Source: an uncultured Mollicutes bacterium (GTDB lineage: Bacteria; Bacillota_I; Bacilli_A; ML615J-28; CAG-313). Taken from it: DNA of 10,240 nucleotides. The stretch lies in NCBI GenBank assembly GCA_900538885.1, contig UQAI01000055.1, forward strand, positions 1-10,240, read 5' to 3'. A model generated the notes under the pieces. It was not told where the DNA came from, searched no databases, and worked only from the letters and a program-made list of their open reading frames with translations. Within the stretch, counting starts at the first letter, position 1; every line of letters begins with the position of its first letter. The position numbers and the translations under genes were made by a program. Of this stretch, positions 1-6,856 are shown piece after piece.

Positions 1-1
1 T

Positions 2-688
2 AATAAAAAAGAAGTAATAAGCATCTGTGGAAGCATTTATAATGCTAACTATATTTTAAAATCATATATAGATAAGGGATATATAACAAAAATAAAAAAA
101 GATTATTTTGTAATTAATGATTTAGTCAATAATGTTCCTGCAGCTAGCAAATATGAAATTGCATGTGGTTATGATCAAGGTGATTTTATTTCTCACCATA
201 GTGTTTTTGAATATTATGGATTAAATAATCAAGTTTATAATACTGTTGATATTACAACTAATACATATAAACGTGATTTTGTTTTTGATGATAATTTATA
301 TAAATATCATAGAAACAACAATTTAATTCAAGTGAATAATTTATTTGGAATTAAAATTACTAGTATTGAAAGAGCTATTGTTGATTGTATCAAAGATAGT
401 GTAAATTTTGAATATTATGAGTTATTGGAATGCTTAAATAATATTAATGCACTTGATGATATAAAAATACTGGAATATTTAGAAAGCTTAAATAACAAAT
501 TATTGTATAAAAAAGTAGGATTTGTGCTAGAAAAATATAAAGAAGTATTGAATTTAAATGATGATTTTTTTTCTGAATGTAAAAAAAGAAGTGGAAATAT
601 AGTTGGCTATTATAATTCGCAAGCAAAAGATTCATTAATATTTAATTCAAAATGGCGTTTGTTTGTTTATAAGGATATAGGGGGATAA
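2..688 (+). CDS. AbiEi-family type IV antitoxin / transcriptional regulator (5' end outside window)
   Basis: The frame is open from the window edge, so 228 residues are visible and the true start lies upstream. The GTG at 332 is only an internal valine codon. The N-terminal part (first ~50 visible residues) reads like the winged-helix domain of AbiEi antitoxins, with the pattern YNANYILKSYIDKGYITKIKKDYF. The signature SHHSVFEYYG follows, close to the family's ISHHSALEYHG, and then SIERAIVDCI, matching the family's S-x-ERTIVDCL. In the family this protein binds its own promoter and neutralises the AbiEii toxin without a stable protein-protein complex (type IV antitoxin). The stop codon overlaps the start of the next gene by one base, the usual translational coupling of abiE pairs. 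No frame damage is visible. Base composition is strikingly AT-rich compared with tyrS downstream. The family call is firm; activity in this host is inferred. Confidence 0.85.
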   Translation, partial: NKKEVISICGSIYNANYILKSYIDKGYITKIKKDYFVINDLVNNVPAASKYEIACGYDQGDFISHHSVFEYYGLNNQVYNTVDITTNTYKRDFVFDDNLYKYHRNNNLIQVNNLFGIKITSIERAIVDCIKDSVNFEYYELLECLNNINALDDIKILEYLESLNNKLLYKKVGFVLEKYKEVLNLNDDFFSECKKRSGNIVGYYNSQAKDSLIFNSKWRLFVYKDIGG

Positions 689-1650
689 TGATGTTTTTAT
701 ATACAAAAAAAGAAATTATTATAACTGCACAAGAATTAAATGTTCAAAAGCAAACATTAGAAAGAGTATTAAGACTAATGGATGTTTTAGAATTTATTAA
801 TACCGATAGTTATTTAAAAAATAAACTAGCGTTAAAAGGTGGAACCGCTATTAATTTAACATTCTATAATTATATGAGGTTAAGCGTTGATATTGACTTG
901 GATTATATTGGGCCAAATGATAGAGAACAAATGATGATTGATAGAAATTTAATTGAAAAAAGGCTATTAAATTATACGCAAGAATCTAATATGCAATACC
1001 GTAATGATAAAACAAAGAAGACTCATGCACTTGATTCTTTTGTGTTCAATTATTCAAATCTGTTTAATGCTACAGATATGATAAAAATTGAAATTAATTA
1101 TATGAATAGAATTCATTTATTTGATTGTGAAAAAAGGAATATAACACTACCTTTAAAAAACAGTAAGAAAGTTTTAACATTAAATAAAATTGATTTGTTT
1201 GCCTCAAAAACTAATGCCTTGATATATAGAACAACTATTAGAGATATTTATGATGTGTATAATATGATTAAAAATAAAACAATAAGTAGTAATGAATTTA
1301 TTATATTCAAAAAAAGTTTAATCTTTTATTTATTATTATCTGCTGAAGAAAAAATTAATATCAAAATATTGTTTGAAGAATGTAAAAAACGCATGAATTC
1401 TTTTGTGGGAAAAAGAGTTCCTCAATATTTAACTTCAACATTAAAACTTAATGAAAAATTTGATATTTCTAGTGCAATACATGATATTAGTCTATTGTTA
1501 GACAAAATTTTAGAAAGTATTACTGATAATGAAATTGACTTTATAAATAGTTTCCCTAATATTTCTACTAGCCTTTTTGAAAATAAAATGATTGATGAAA
1601 AAATTAATAATCATCCAATGGTTAAATGGAAACAATCATTGTTGAAATAA
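688..1650 (+). CDS. AbiEii-type nucleotidyltransferase toxin
   Basis: This 320-residue protein belongs to the AbiEii/AbiGii nucleotidyltransferase toxins (DUF1814, COG2253). The DNA-polymerase-beta-like motifs are all visible: K50-G-G-T-A54 (motif I), R64-L-S-V-D68-I-D70 (acidic metal-binding pair), lysines at K167 and K174, and the late motif R185-D-I-Y-D189-V-Y. In studied members the enzyme transfers nucleotides, in some cases to tRNA 3' ends, and arrests growth during phage infection. Which acceptor this one uses cannot be read. The start at 688 overlaps the antitoxin stop in TAATG and is preceded by GGGG at 681-684 as a possible weak ribosome site. A second ATG directly follows (691), so the first residue is uncertain by one codon. 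Length is typical of the family and nothing suggests inactivation. The gene is co-transcribed with the antitoxin. Confidence 0.88.
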   Translation: MMFLYTKKEIIITAQELNVQKQTLERVLRLMDVLEFINTDSYLKNKLALKGGTAINLTFYNYMRLSVDIDLDYIGPNDREQMMIDRNLIEKRLLNYTQESNMQYRNDKTKKTHALDSFVFNYSNLFNATDMIKIEINYMNRIHLFDCEKRNITLPLKNSKKVLTLNKIDLFASKTNALIYRTTIRDIYDVYNMIKNKTISSNEFIIFKKSLIFYLLLSAEEKINIKILFEECKKRMNSFVGKRVPQYLTSTLKLNEKFDISSAIHDISLLLDKILESITDNEIDFINSFPNISTSLFENKMIDEKINNHPMVKWKQSLLK

Positions 1651-1775
1651 AGAAAGTATTATATGAAAGTTATTGTTGATAGAATAGATAATGATAAATC
1701 TACTAATTATTTATGTAATTTTGCTTATAAATAAAAAATTTAGAAAAACTAATTAGAGTAATAGAAAATATTACC

Positions 1776-1810
1776 ATCACCACTTGCATATAATGTAGTG
1801 GTGATTTTTT
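1776..1810 (+). terminator. Intrinsic terminator of the abiE unit, abutting murC
   Basis: ATCACCACT (1776-1784) and AGTGGTGAT (1797-1805) form a perfect 9-bp stem with a 12-base loop, followed by a T run through 1810. The run ends exactly at the murC ATG (1811). It should end transcripts coming from the toxin gene. The 3' arm also contains the murC ribosome binding site, so a read-through transcript would carry that site in a paired form. Confidence 0.75.
1789..1805 (+). promoter_or_regulatory. Possible murC -10 box (in terminator loop) and extended SD
   Basis: GGTGAT at 1800-1805 matches the extended Shine-Dalgarno GGAGGTGATC and sits five bases before the ATG, so it is the likely murC ribosome site although no GGAGG is present. 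TATAAT occurs at 1789-1794 within the loop of the terminator hairpin. If it is a real -10 box, transcription would start near 1801 and give a leader of about ten bases without the left hairpin arm. No convincing -35 box is found 16-18 bases upstream, so the promoter part is tentative. Confidence 0.4.
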
Positions 1811-3070
1811 ATGAAATATTATTTAGTTGGTATTAAAGGAACAGGAATGAGTAGCTTAGCGTGTTTATTAAAGGATTTTGGTTATGAGGTAATTGGAAGT
1901 GATAACGATAACTATTATTTTACGGAAGAAAAATTAAAACAAAAGAAAATACCATACAAACCATTCGGAAAGAACTTGCTTTTATCTGATTATATATATA
2001 TAATCGGTAATGCTTATAATGAAACAAATGAAGAAGTAAAGGTGATAAAAGATTTAGGATATGAATATTATTACTATCACAACTTTATAGGTAGTAAAAT
2101 AAATAAAGATATTATTGCGGTTAGTGGAACGCATGGTAAAACTACTACAGCCTCGTTTTTAGTTCAGTTTCTTAAACATGATGTTTCGTATATAATTGGT
2201 GATGGTAGTGGTGGTGGCTGTAATAATAGTGAATATTTAGTTCTTGAAGCATGTGAATATAAAAATCATTTTTTAAGTTATCATCCAAGTATTCTTATTG
2301 TAAATAACATTGAACTAGATCATCCAGATTATTTTAATAACATAGATGAGGTAATAGCATCCTTTCAACAACTTGTAAATCAAAGTGATTTTGTACTTAT
2401 TAATGGTGATGACAAAAATTGTCTAAAACTAGTTGGTAAAAACATTTTAAAGGTAGGACAAAATAAAAATAATGATGTTATATTTAGAATTAATAAAGTT
2501 GATCAAACAGGTTATATGGTAAATTTAAAGTATGCAAATAATCAATATGCTTTTAGGGTTCCATTCTTAGGTAAACATTTAGTGTATGACTTTGTGATGG
2601 CGTATGTCGCAACCATTATGATTGGAAAAACCCCTAATTTGCTTAACATTAAACTACCAAGTAGAAGAATGACTGAATATAAATATGGTAATACTATTCT
2701 TATTGATGATTATGCACACCATCCAACTGAAATAAAGGCCTTATGTGAGAGTATAAGGCTCAAGTATCCAGATTATAAAATAAATGTAATTTTTCAACCA
2801 CACACATACACAAGGACATTAAGGCTTAAAAAAGAATTTAAAAAAGTTCTAAGATTATTTGATAAGGTATATATTGAAAAAGTTTTCGCATCAGAACGTG
2901 AATTAAAAGATATGTATAAACAAGCAAAGATTAACAAGATATTTAATGAGTTTGAAAAATTTAATGAAAATGTAATTAATGAAATTGACAAAAACTTAAA
3001 TGAGGTTTGGATATTTTTAGGCGCTGGTGAGGTAAATAAATATATCAATCAAATATTAAAGGAAAAATGA
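1811..3070 (+). CDS. murC: UDP-N-acetylmuramate--L-alanine ligase (MurC)
   Basis: This cytoplasmic ATP-dependent ligase adds L-alanine to UDP-N-acetylmuramic acid, the first amino acid of the peptidoglycan stem peptide. Three Mur-ligase domains are recognisable: an N-terminal UDP-binding fold opening with G-I-K-G-T-G-M-S-S-L-A (residues 8-18); a central ATPase with the P-loop S105-G-T-H-G-K-T-T-T113 and the NIE-x-DH-x-D motif at 166-173; and a C-terminal domain with D299-D-Y-A-H-H-P-T-E307 and F328-Q-P-H-T-Y-T-R-T336. The last two are diagnostic for MurC over MurD, MurE and MurF. At 419 residues it is slightly shorter than the usual 430-460. The ATG is supported by GGTGAT five bases upstream. 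The gene stands alone here, not in a division/cell-wall cluster, between a toxin-antitoxin pair and ccpA. The TGA stop supports the standard code and lies inside a hairpin that probably terminates transcription. Confidence 0.95.
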   Translation: MKYYLVGIKGTGMSSLACLLKDFGYEVIGSDNDNYYFTEEKLKQKKIPYKPFGKNLLLSDYIYIIGNAYNETNEEVKVIKDLGYEYYYYHNFIGSKINKDIIAVSGTHGKTTTASFLVQFLKHDVSYIIGDGSGGGCNNSEYLVLEACEYKNHFLSYHPSILIVNNIELDHPDYFNNIDEVIASFQQLVNQSDFVLINGDDKNCLKLVGKNILKVGQNKNNDVIFRINKVDQTGYMVNLKYANNQYAFRVPFLGKHLVYDFVMAYVATIMIGKTPNLLNIKLPSRRMTEYKYGNTILIDDYAHHPTEIKALCESIRLKYPDYKINVIFQPHTYTRTLRLKKEFKKVLRLFDKVYIEKVFASERELKDMYKQAKINKIFNEFEKFNENVINEIDKNLNEVWIFLGAGEVNKYINQILKEK

Positions 3071-3096
3071 AAATGAAAAAATATTTTCATTTTTTC
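3061..3096 (+). terminator. AT-only hairpin at the murC stop, probable terminator
   Basis: The bases at 3063-3074 (AAAAATGAAAAT) and 3083-3094 (ATTTTCATTTTT) are perfect reverse complements. One G-T and one G-C pair extend them to 3061/3096, making 14 pairs with an 8-base loop. The T run lies within the right arm. The murC TGA is inside the left arm. Such a stem is weak thermally because it is almost all A-T, but its position between murC and the next promoter fits a terminator, possibly working on both strands. Confidence 0.5.
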
Positions 3097-3107
3097 ATAT
3101 ATTTCCA

Positions 3108-3136
3108 TTGCTTTTTTATGTATAATATGCTATAAT
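3108..3136 (+). promoter_or_regulatory. Sigma-A type promoter of ccpA with extended -10
   Basis: TTGCTT (3108-3113) and TATAAT (3131-3136) are separated by exactly 17 bases, and TGC directly before the -10 gives the extended -10 TGnTATAAT. A second TATAAT at 3121-3126 lies inside the spacer with no matching -35. Transcription would start near 3143, leaving a leader of roughly 24 bases before the chosen start codon. No operator or cre-like palindrome is visible around it. Confidence 0.8.
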
Positions 3137-3156
3137 ATAGGTAAATTTATTATAGT

Positions 3157-3162
3157 GAGGTG
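3157..3162 (+). promoter_or_regulatory. Ribosome binding site that sets the ccpA start at 3167
   Basis: GAGGTG lies four bases before ATG 3167. The in-frame GTG at 3155 overlaps this site, so it would have no ribosome site of its own and would put four atypical residues (M-R-C-F) ahead of the protein. The ATG at 3167 is therefore preferred. Confidence 0.75.
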
Positions 3163-3166
3163 TTTT

Positions 3167-4198
3167 ATGAAAGGAGATAACAAATATAGTTCGCAAATTA
3201 AAATCTATGATGTTGCTGGTGCGGCTGGTGTTTCACTCGCTACTGTATCCAGAGTTCTTAATCATCCAGAAAAAGTAAAACCTGGAACTCGTGATAAGAT
3301 TAATAGAATTATTAGAGAACTTGGCTATAAACCTAATTTAAATGCTAAAGGCTTAGCTAGTTCAAAATCAACAACTGTTGCGGTGGTGGTTCCCGAACTT
3401 ACACGTAGTAGTATTGCCGGTATGGTTGATGGTATTGCCGATTGTGCGGCTCGACGTGGATATTTGTTAAGATTATTTGTTAATCGTCCTGCCCAAAACA
3501 ACGAGTCGATAAAAGAACGCGAGAAAGAACTTTGGAGTAACATTATGTCCTCAAGTGTTGATGGTGTCTTATATATTAATGATGAAATCACTGATGAACA
3601 CTTAGAAATTATGAAAGATCAAAATACTAGTTTAGTTTTAACTAACACTGTATGTAACGACAAAGAATTTGCTTCAGTATCAATAGATTATTATAAAGCT
3701 GCATATGATATTACTAAAGAAATGATTTCAAGAGGCAACAAAAAGATTTGGATTGTTTCTAGTCAACGTAAATATGTAGTTAATGATATAAAAGTTGAAG
3801 GTTACCTAGAAGCAATGAAAGAAGCAGGTCTTGAACCTTTTGTATTAAGGGTTCACGGAAAAACCGAACTAAACCAACCAGAATATCAAGAAGCCTTAAA
3901 TAAAGATCATCCTGATGTTGCGATTGTGGTTCGTGATTCAATGGCTGTATCACTAATTAATGTAGCAAGAAATCTAAAGATTAATATTCCAGAAGAAATG
4001 CAAGTAATTGGTTTCCAAAATACTAAGTATGCAGAATTATCTAGACCAACACTTACTTGTATTAATACACCTATTTATGAATTAGGTGAGGCCGCAATGG
4101 ATTTATTAACAGAATTAATGGAAGAAAGTTTGCCAGAAGATAAATCAATTAATCAATTAATTGACTTTAATGTCATTTGGCGTAATTCAACTAAGTAG
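3167..4198 (+). CDS. ccpA: Catabolite control protein A (LacI/GalR family regulator)
   Basis: This 343-residue LacI-family DNA-binding protein resembles CcpA along its length. In Firmicutes CcpA, bound to HPr-Ser-P, binds cre sites and controls carbon catabolite repression and activation. The helix-turn-helix lies at about residues 14-33 (YDVAGAAGVSLATVSRVLN), followed by the hinge pattern GYKPN-x-x-AKGLASSKSTTV typical of CcpA (compare GYRPNAVARGLASKKTTTV). The periplasmic-binding-like core runs from about 62 onward with VDGVLYINDEITDEH and ASVSIDYYKAAYD at CcpA-like positions. The C-terminal end WRNSTK parallels the ELRKSTK end of Bacillus CcpA. The start is ATG 3167, set by GAGGTG. It has its own promoter but no terminator: the T-box leader of tyrS begins at or before its TAG, so some transcripts probably run into tyrS. 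A paralogous sugar-specific LacI regulator cannot be fully excluded, but no sugar operon adjoins it. Confidence 0.85.
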   Translation: MKGDNKYSSQIKIYDVAGAAGVSLATVSRVLNHPEKVKPGTRDKINRIIRELGYKPNLNAKGLASSKSTTVAVVVPELTRSSIAGMVDGIADCAARRGYLLRLFVNRPAQNNESIKEREKELWSNIMSSSVDGVLYINDEITDEHLEIMKDQNTSLVLTNTVCNDKEFASVSIDYYKAAYDITKEMISRGNKKIWIVSSQRKYVVNDIKVEGYLEAMKEAGLEPFVLRVHGKTELNQPEYQEALNKDHPDVAIVVRDSMAVSLINVARNLKINIPEEMQVIGFQNTKYAELSRPTLTCINTPIYELGEAAMDLLTELMEESLPEDKSINQLIDFNVIWRNSTK

Positions 4199-4306
4199 TA
4201 AAATAAATGGCACGTAGAGAACTACTCGGCTGGTGAAAGAGTAGACAAGTTTATTTTATGAATTACATACATACCCTATCATATTAAAGTGCAAGCTTAG
4301 CTTGAA

Positions 4307-4361
4307 TTAAGGTGGTACCGCGGGAATAAGTTGTTTAAAACAATGTTATTATCGTCCTTAA
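4307..4361 (+). promoter_or_regulatory. T-box antiterminator element
   Basis: TTAAGG (4307-4312) pairs perfectly with CCTTAA (4356-4361), with the TGGT tRNA-acceptor-binding bulge and ACCGCGG on the 5' side. CCTTAA is also part of the left arm of the terminator hairpin, so the two structures exclude each other. Uncharged tRNA-Tyr stabilises this form and lets transcription enter tyrS. Confidence 0.85.
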
Positions 4362-4414
4362 AAAGTAGTAAATACTATTAGTGTATTATTACTCTTTTAA
4401 GGACTTTTATTTTA
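4354..4414 (+). terminator. T-box regulated intrinsic terminator
   Basis: GTCCTTAAAA (4354-4363) pairs with TTTTAAGGAC (4395-4404). The inner part (about 4364-4394) extends the hairpin with an imperfect AGTAGTAAATAC/GTATTATTACT helix, and TTTTATTTTA follows at 4405-4414. It is the default OFF structure when tRNA-Tyr is charged, and also the only visible end for ccpA transcripts. Confidence 0.88.
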
Positions 4415-4420
4415 TTTATT

Positions 4421-4426
4421 AGGAGG
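4421..4426 (+). promoter_or_regulatory. Strong ribosome binding site of tyrS
   Basis: AGGAGG lies seven bases before ATG 4434, outside the terminator stem, so control of tyrS by the leader acts on transcription rather than on ribosome access. Confidence 0.85.
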
Positions 4427-4433
4427 AAAGAAA

Positions 4434-5666
4434 ATGAATTTATTTGAAGAATTAAAGTGGAGAGGCTTAATCCATAATGTTACAGACGAAGCTGTAATTG
4501 AAAAAATTAATAAAGGTGAAGTTACTTTTTATTTAGGTACTGATCCAACTGGTGATAGTTTACACGTAGGACATATGCTTGTATTTTTATTTGCGAAAAG
4601 ATTAGAAAGTGTTGGAAATAAACCTGTCTTTTTAATTGGTGGGGCAACAGGCTTTATTGGCGATCCTAAACCAACAAGTGAAAGACAATTATTATCAAAT
4701 GAAATCATTGTCCATAATGCGGAATGCTTATATCATCAAGTATCAAATCTATTTAAATGCGAAATGGTAAACAATTATGATTGGACTCATAATATTGATA
4801 TCTTAACATTCTTAAGAAAATATGGAAAATACTTTAATGTAAGTTACATGATTAATAAAGAAACTGTTAAAGCAAGACTAGAGAGTGGAATATCATATAC
4901 AGAATTTTCATACCAAATTTTACAGGCATTAGATTTTGAACATTTATTTGCTGAAAAAGGATGCACACTTCAAATTGGTGGACAAGACCAATGGGGTAAT
5001 ATTACTAGTGGTCTTGAATTAATCCGTAAAATTCATGGTGCTGATGCTGAAGCATATGGTATTACCGTTCCACTATTTACAAAAAGTGATGGTACTAAAT
5101 TTGGTAAGAGTGAAGGCGGTGCTATTTGGTTAGATCCTGAAAAAACATCACCATACGCATTCTATCAATTTTGGATTAACACTCCAGACAATGATGTAAT
5201 TAGAGAATTAAAACAATTTACATTCTTAACAAAAGAACAAATCGAAGAACTTGAAGAAAACTTTAAATTAGAACCACATAAACGTGCTGCTCAAAAAGCT
5301 CTTGCAAGAGAAATGACTGTTCTTGTTCATGGTGAATATGCGTATAACCAAGCTGTAAAATTATCAGAAGCATTATTCAGTGGTGATATTTCTAAACTTA
5401 CAAAAGAAGAAATTGAAACATTATTTAATGGTGTTCCAAGTCTAGAAGTAACTGAAGACTTACCATTAATTGATGCCTTGGTTAATGTTGGAGCAGCAAA
5501 ATCAAAACGTGAAGCCCGTGATTTTATCACTAATGGTGCAACCCTTGTTAATGGTATTCAAACCAAAGACCTTGAAGCAGTCTTAACTAAAGAAAAGGCA
5601 ATAGGAAATGTATATACTGTTCTTAGAAGAGGAAAGAAAAATTATTATTTAATCATTCATAAATAG
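4434..5666 (+). CDS. tyrS: Tyrosyl-tRNA synthetase, TyrS type
   Basis: This cytoplasmic class I aminoacyl-tRNA synthetase charges tRNA-Tyr with tyrosine in two ATP-driven steps. The Rossmann catalytic domain carries the HIGH motif as H44-V-G-H47 after F-Y-L-G-T-D-P-T-G, and the KMSKS motif as K222-F-G-K-S226. The substrate-binding blocks SYQILQALDF and QIGGQDQWGNITSG follow the Bacillus TyrRS pattern closely. After the helical anticodon-binding region, residues from about 342 to 374 (DLPLIDALVNVGAAKSKREARDF) form the C-terminal S4 RNA-binding domain that contacts the long variable arm of tRNA-Tyr. The 410 residues compare with about 420 in Bacillus, so the protein is complete. Expression is set by the T-box leader directly upstream, raised when uncharged tRNA-Tyr accumulates, and possibly fed by the ccpA promoter. 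A GC-rich terminator follows the stop. Confidence 0.97.
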   Translation: MNLFEELKWRGLIHNVTDEAVIEKINKGEVTFYLGTDPTGDSLHVGHMLVFLFAKRLESVGNKPVFLIGGATGFIGDPKPTSERQLLSNEIIVHNAECLYHQVSNLFKCEMVNNYDWTHNIDILTFLRKYGKYFNVSYMINKETVKARLESGISYTEFSYQILQALDFEHLFAEKGCTLQIGGQDQWGNITSGLELIRKIHGADAEAYGITVPLFTKSDGTKFGKSEGGAIWLDPEKTSPYAFYQFWINTPDNDVIRELKQFTFLTKEQIEELEENFKLEPHKRAAQKALAREMTVLVHGEYAYNQAVKLSEALFSGDISKLTKEEIETLFNGVPSLEVTEDLPLIDALVNVGAAKSKREARDFITNGATLVNGIQTKDLEAVLTKEKAIGNVYTVLRRGKKNYYLIIHK

Positions 5667-5673
5667 TTAAATG

Positions 5674-5697
5674 CCCTGCTTGAATTAGCAGGGTTTT
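5674..5697 (+). terminator. Terminator of tyrS
   Basis: CCCTGCT (5674-5680) and AGCAGGG (5687-5693) form a 7-bp GC-rich stem with loop TGAATT, followed by TTTT. It separates tyrS from the downstream three-gene operon. Confidence 0.85.
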
Positions 5698-5740
5698 AAA
5701 AAATTAAAGTAAAAAATAAGGTAATTAAATTAAAATATAG

Positions 5741-5746
5741 TATAAT
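5741..5746 (+). promoter_or_regulatory. Probable -10 box of the serine hydrolase operon
   Basis: TATAAT at 5741-5746 lies 27 bases before the start codon, in a strongly AT-rich stretch. The region 16-18 bases upstream has no TTGACA-like hexamer, so the -35 is weak or an activator is needed. No cre-like palindrome is apparent nearby. The gap between the tyrS terminator and the gene leaves this as the only sensible promoter site. Confidence 0.5.
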
Positions 5747-5773
5747 AAAACTATAAATACAAATGGAGAATAT

Positions 5774-6856
5774 ATGAAAATAATTGAACAATTTAATAAT
5801 CTAGTAAAAGACGCAGTAAATGAAAAAGCATTTCCTGGAGCGAACTATGCCATAGTCTTTAAAGACCATGTTATCATGAATAGTTTTGGTAATAAAAGTT
5901 TGTATCCAAATGTTGAAGAAAATAACATTGATACTATTTACGATATGGCATCATTAACTAAAATAATATGTACTACAACTTGTGCTTTAAAGCTGATTGA
6001 AGAAGGAACTTTAAGGCTTTATGCTCCTGTTAAAAAGTACTTGCCTGACTTTAAATTTGATAACATTTCAGTATGGAATTTAATGACTCATACCTCTGGT
6101 TTACCTGAAGGAGTACCCCATGCAAATGCGATGAAAACCCCAGCTGAAGTATGGGAAAAAATTAATAATCTTGAATTAAAATATGAACCAGGAACCAAAA
6201 TTCATTACTCTGATATTGGATATATTCTTCTTGGAAAAATCATTGAAACACTCACAGGACGAAGATTAAATGAATATGCGAAAGAGGAAATTTTTGATAA
6301 ACTAAAAATGGTAGACACTACATATTTACCAGTATATTCTTCAAGAATTGCCCCAACCGAATATCGTGATGATAGTGTTTATCAAGGCTATGTTAGGGGA
6401 ACTGTCCATGATGAAACATCATACGCACTCGGTGGTATAGCAGGTCATGCTGGACTTTTCTCAACCGTTAAAGATGTAAGTAACTTCCTTCAAATGATTT
6501 TAAATGATGGTATGTTTGAAGGAAAAAAAATTTTGTCAAAAGCAACAATTGATGTTTTGTATACTCCTCAAGTTGAAGAAAAAAATGGAGTAAGCATGGT
6601 TACAGAAAAGAGAAGTTTAGGATGGATTAATAGAGGCCCGGCCTCATCAGCTGGTGAATTAACAAGTGCTGAAACAATTCTACATACTGGTTTTACGGGC
6701 ACTAATATTTGGATTGATCGAAAAAATGAAGTAGCATTTGTTTTACTATCTAATCGCGTTCATCCAACTCGTAAAAATATTTTGCATATGGACGCAAGAG
6801 CTAGATTTGCGAATTTTATAATTGCTCATTTAGATGAATTAAAACAAGAAAAATAG
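5774..6856 (+). CDS. Serine hydrolase of the beta-lactamase / S12 family, substrate unknown
   Basis: This 360-residue protein is of the class C beta-lactamase/family VIII esterase fold (Pfam Beta-lactamase, PF00144). The three active-site elements are visible: the nucleophile motif S60-L-T-K63 in YDMASLTKI, the second motif Y145-S-D147 in HYSDIGYILLG, and the third H304-T-G306 in place of K-T-G, common in esterase and peptidase members. The block WNLMTHTSGLPEG (~residues 98-110) is also typical. No signal peptide or membrane segment is present, so it should act in the cytoplasm, unlike true beta-lactamases and B. subtilis YbbE. Ribosome site TGGAG is five bases before the ATG. It is the first of three closely spaced genes, with a PIG-L deacetylase and a secreted GHL10 protein, so amidase, esterase or peptidase action on a glycan-derived compound is a fair guess. 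Antibiotic resistance is not implied. Confidence 0.85.
   Translation: MKIIEQFNNLVKDAVNEKAFPGANYAIVFKDHVIMNSFGNKSLYPNVEENNIDTIYDMASLTKIICTTTCALKLIEEGTLRLYAPVKKYLPDFKFDNISVWNLMTHTSGLPEGVPHANAMKTPAEVWEKINNLELKYEPGTKIHYSDIGYILLGKIIETLTGRRLNEYAKEEIFDKLKMVDTTYLPVYSSRIAPTEYRDDSVYQGYVRGTVHDETSYALGGIAGHAGLFSTVKDVSNFLQMILNDGMFEGKKILSKATIDVLYTPQVEEKNGVSMVTEKRSLGWINRGPASSAGELTSAETILHTGFTGTNIWIDRKNEVAFVLLSNRVHPTRKNILHMDARARFANFIIAHLDELKQEK

Larger units (their letters stand above)
4164..4414 (+). ncRNA. Tyrosine-specific T-box riboswitch upstream of tyrS
   Basis: The canonical T-box GGTGGTACCGCGG is at 4311-4323 and is followed by a terminator before tyrS. Stem I can be traced. The apical hairpin is CTACTC/GAGTAG (4222-4227/4239-4244) with loop GGCTGGTGAAA, containing the usual GGTG, preceded by AGAGA at 4216-4220. 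Below it is helix TAAAATAAA/TTTATTTTA (4199-4207/4250-4258). The loop-E partners AGTA (4194-4197) and GAA (4260-4262) come next. The specifier is then TAC at 4264-4266, a tyrosine codon in agreement with tyrS. The TGGT bulge sequence (4313-4316) can pair with the ACCA end of tRNA-Tyr, whose discriminator base is A. A short stem III is CAAGC/GCTTG (4292-4296/4300-4304). A basal helix is possible at 4164-4173/4281-4290, inside ccpA; the 5' boundary is therefore approximate. Confidence 0.9.

Noticed and set aside
332..688. A separate 118-residue gene starting at GTG 332
   Set aside because: The frame is open back to position 2 and the upstream part carries the AbiEi N-terminal domain, so the GTG is an internal valine codon.
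3068..3166. murC and ccpA lie in the same frame with only TGA codons (3068 and 3074) between them, as if fused under a TGA=Trp code
   Set aside because: MurC ends at a normal length, a hairpin, a full promoter and a ribosome site lie in the gap, Trp is coded by TGG elsewhere, and no other gene contains an in-frame TGA.
4146..4163. Inverted repeat CAATTAAT/ATTAATTG with a two-base centre near the end of ccpA
   Set aside because: It lies in coding sequence for S-I-N-Q-L-I-D, the loop is too short for an RNA hairpin, and simple AT-rich codons explain it.
4182..4266. GTAATTC (4182-4188) pairs perfectly with GAATTAC (4260-4266)
   Set aside because: This would bury the T-box specifier TAC and the loop-E GAA; the standard stem I fold explains both conserved elements, so the match is probably chance or a minor alternative.
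5774..6856. Antibiotic resistance beta-lactamase
   Set aside because: There is no signal peptide, the third motif is HTG and the second is YSD; the protein fits cytoplasmic S12-class esterases or peptidases better.
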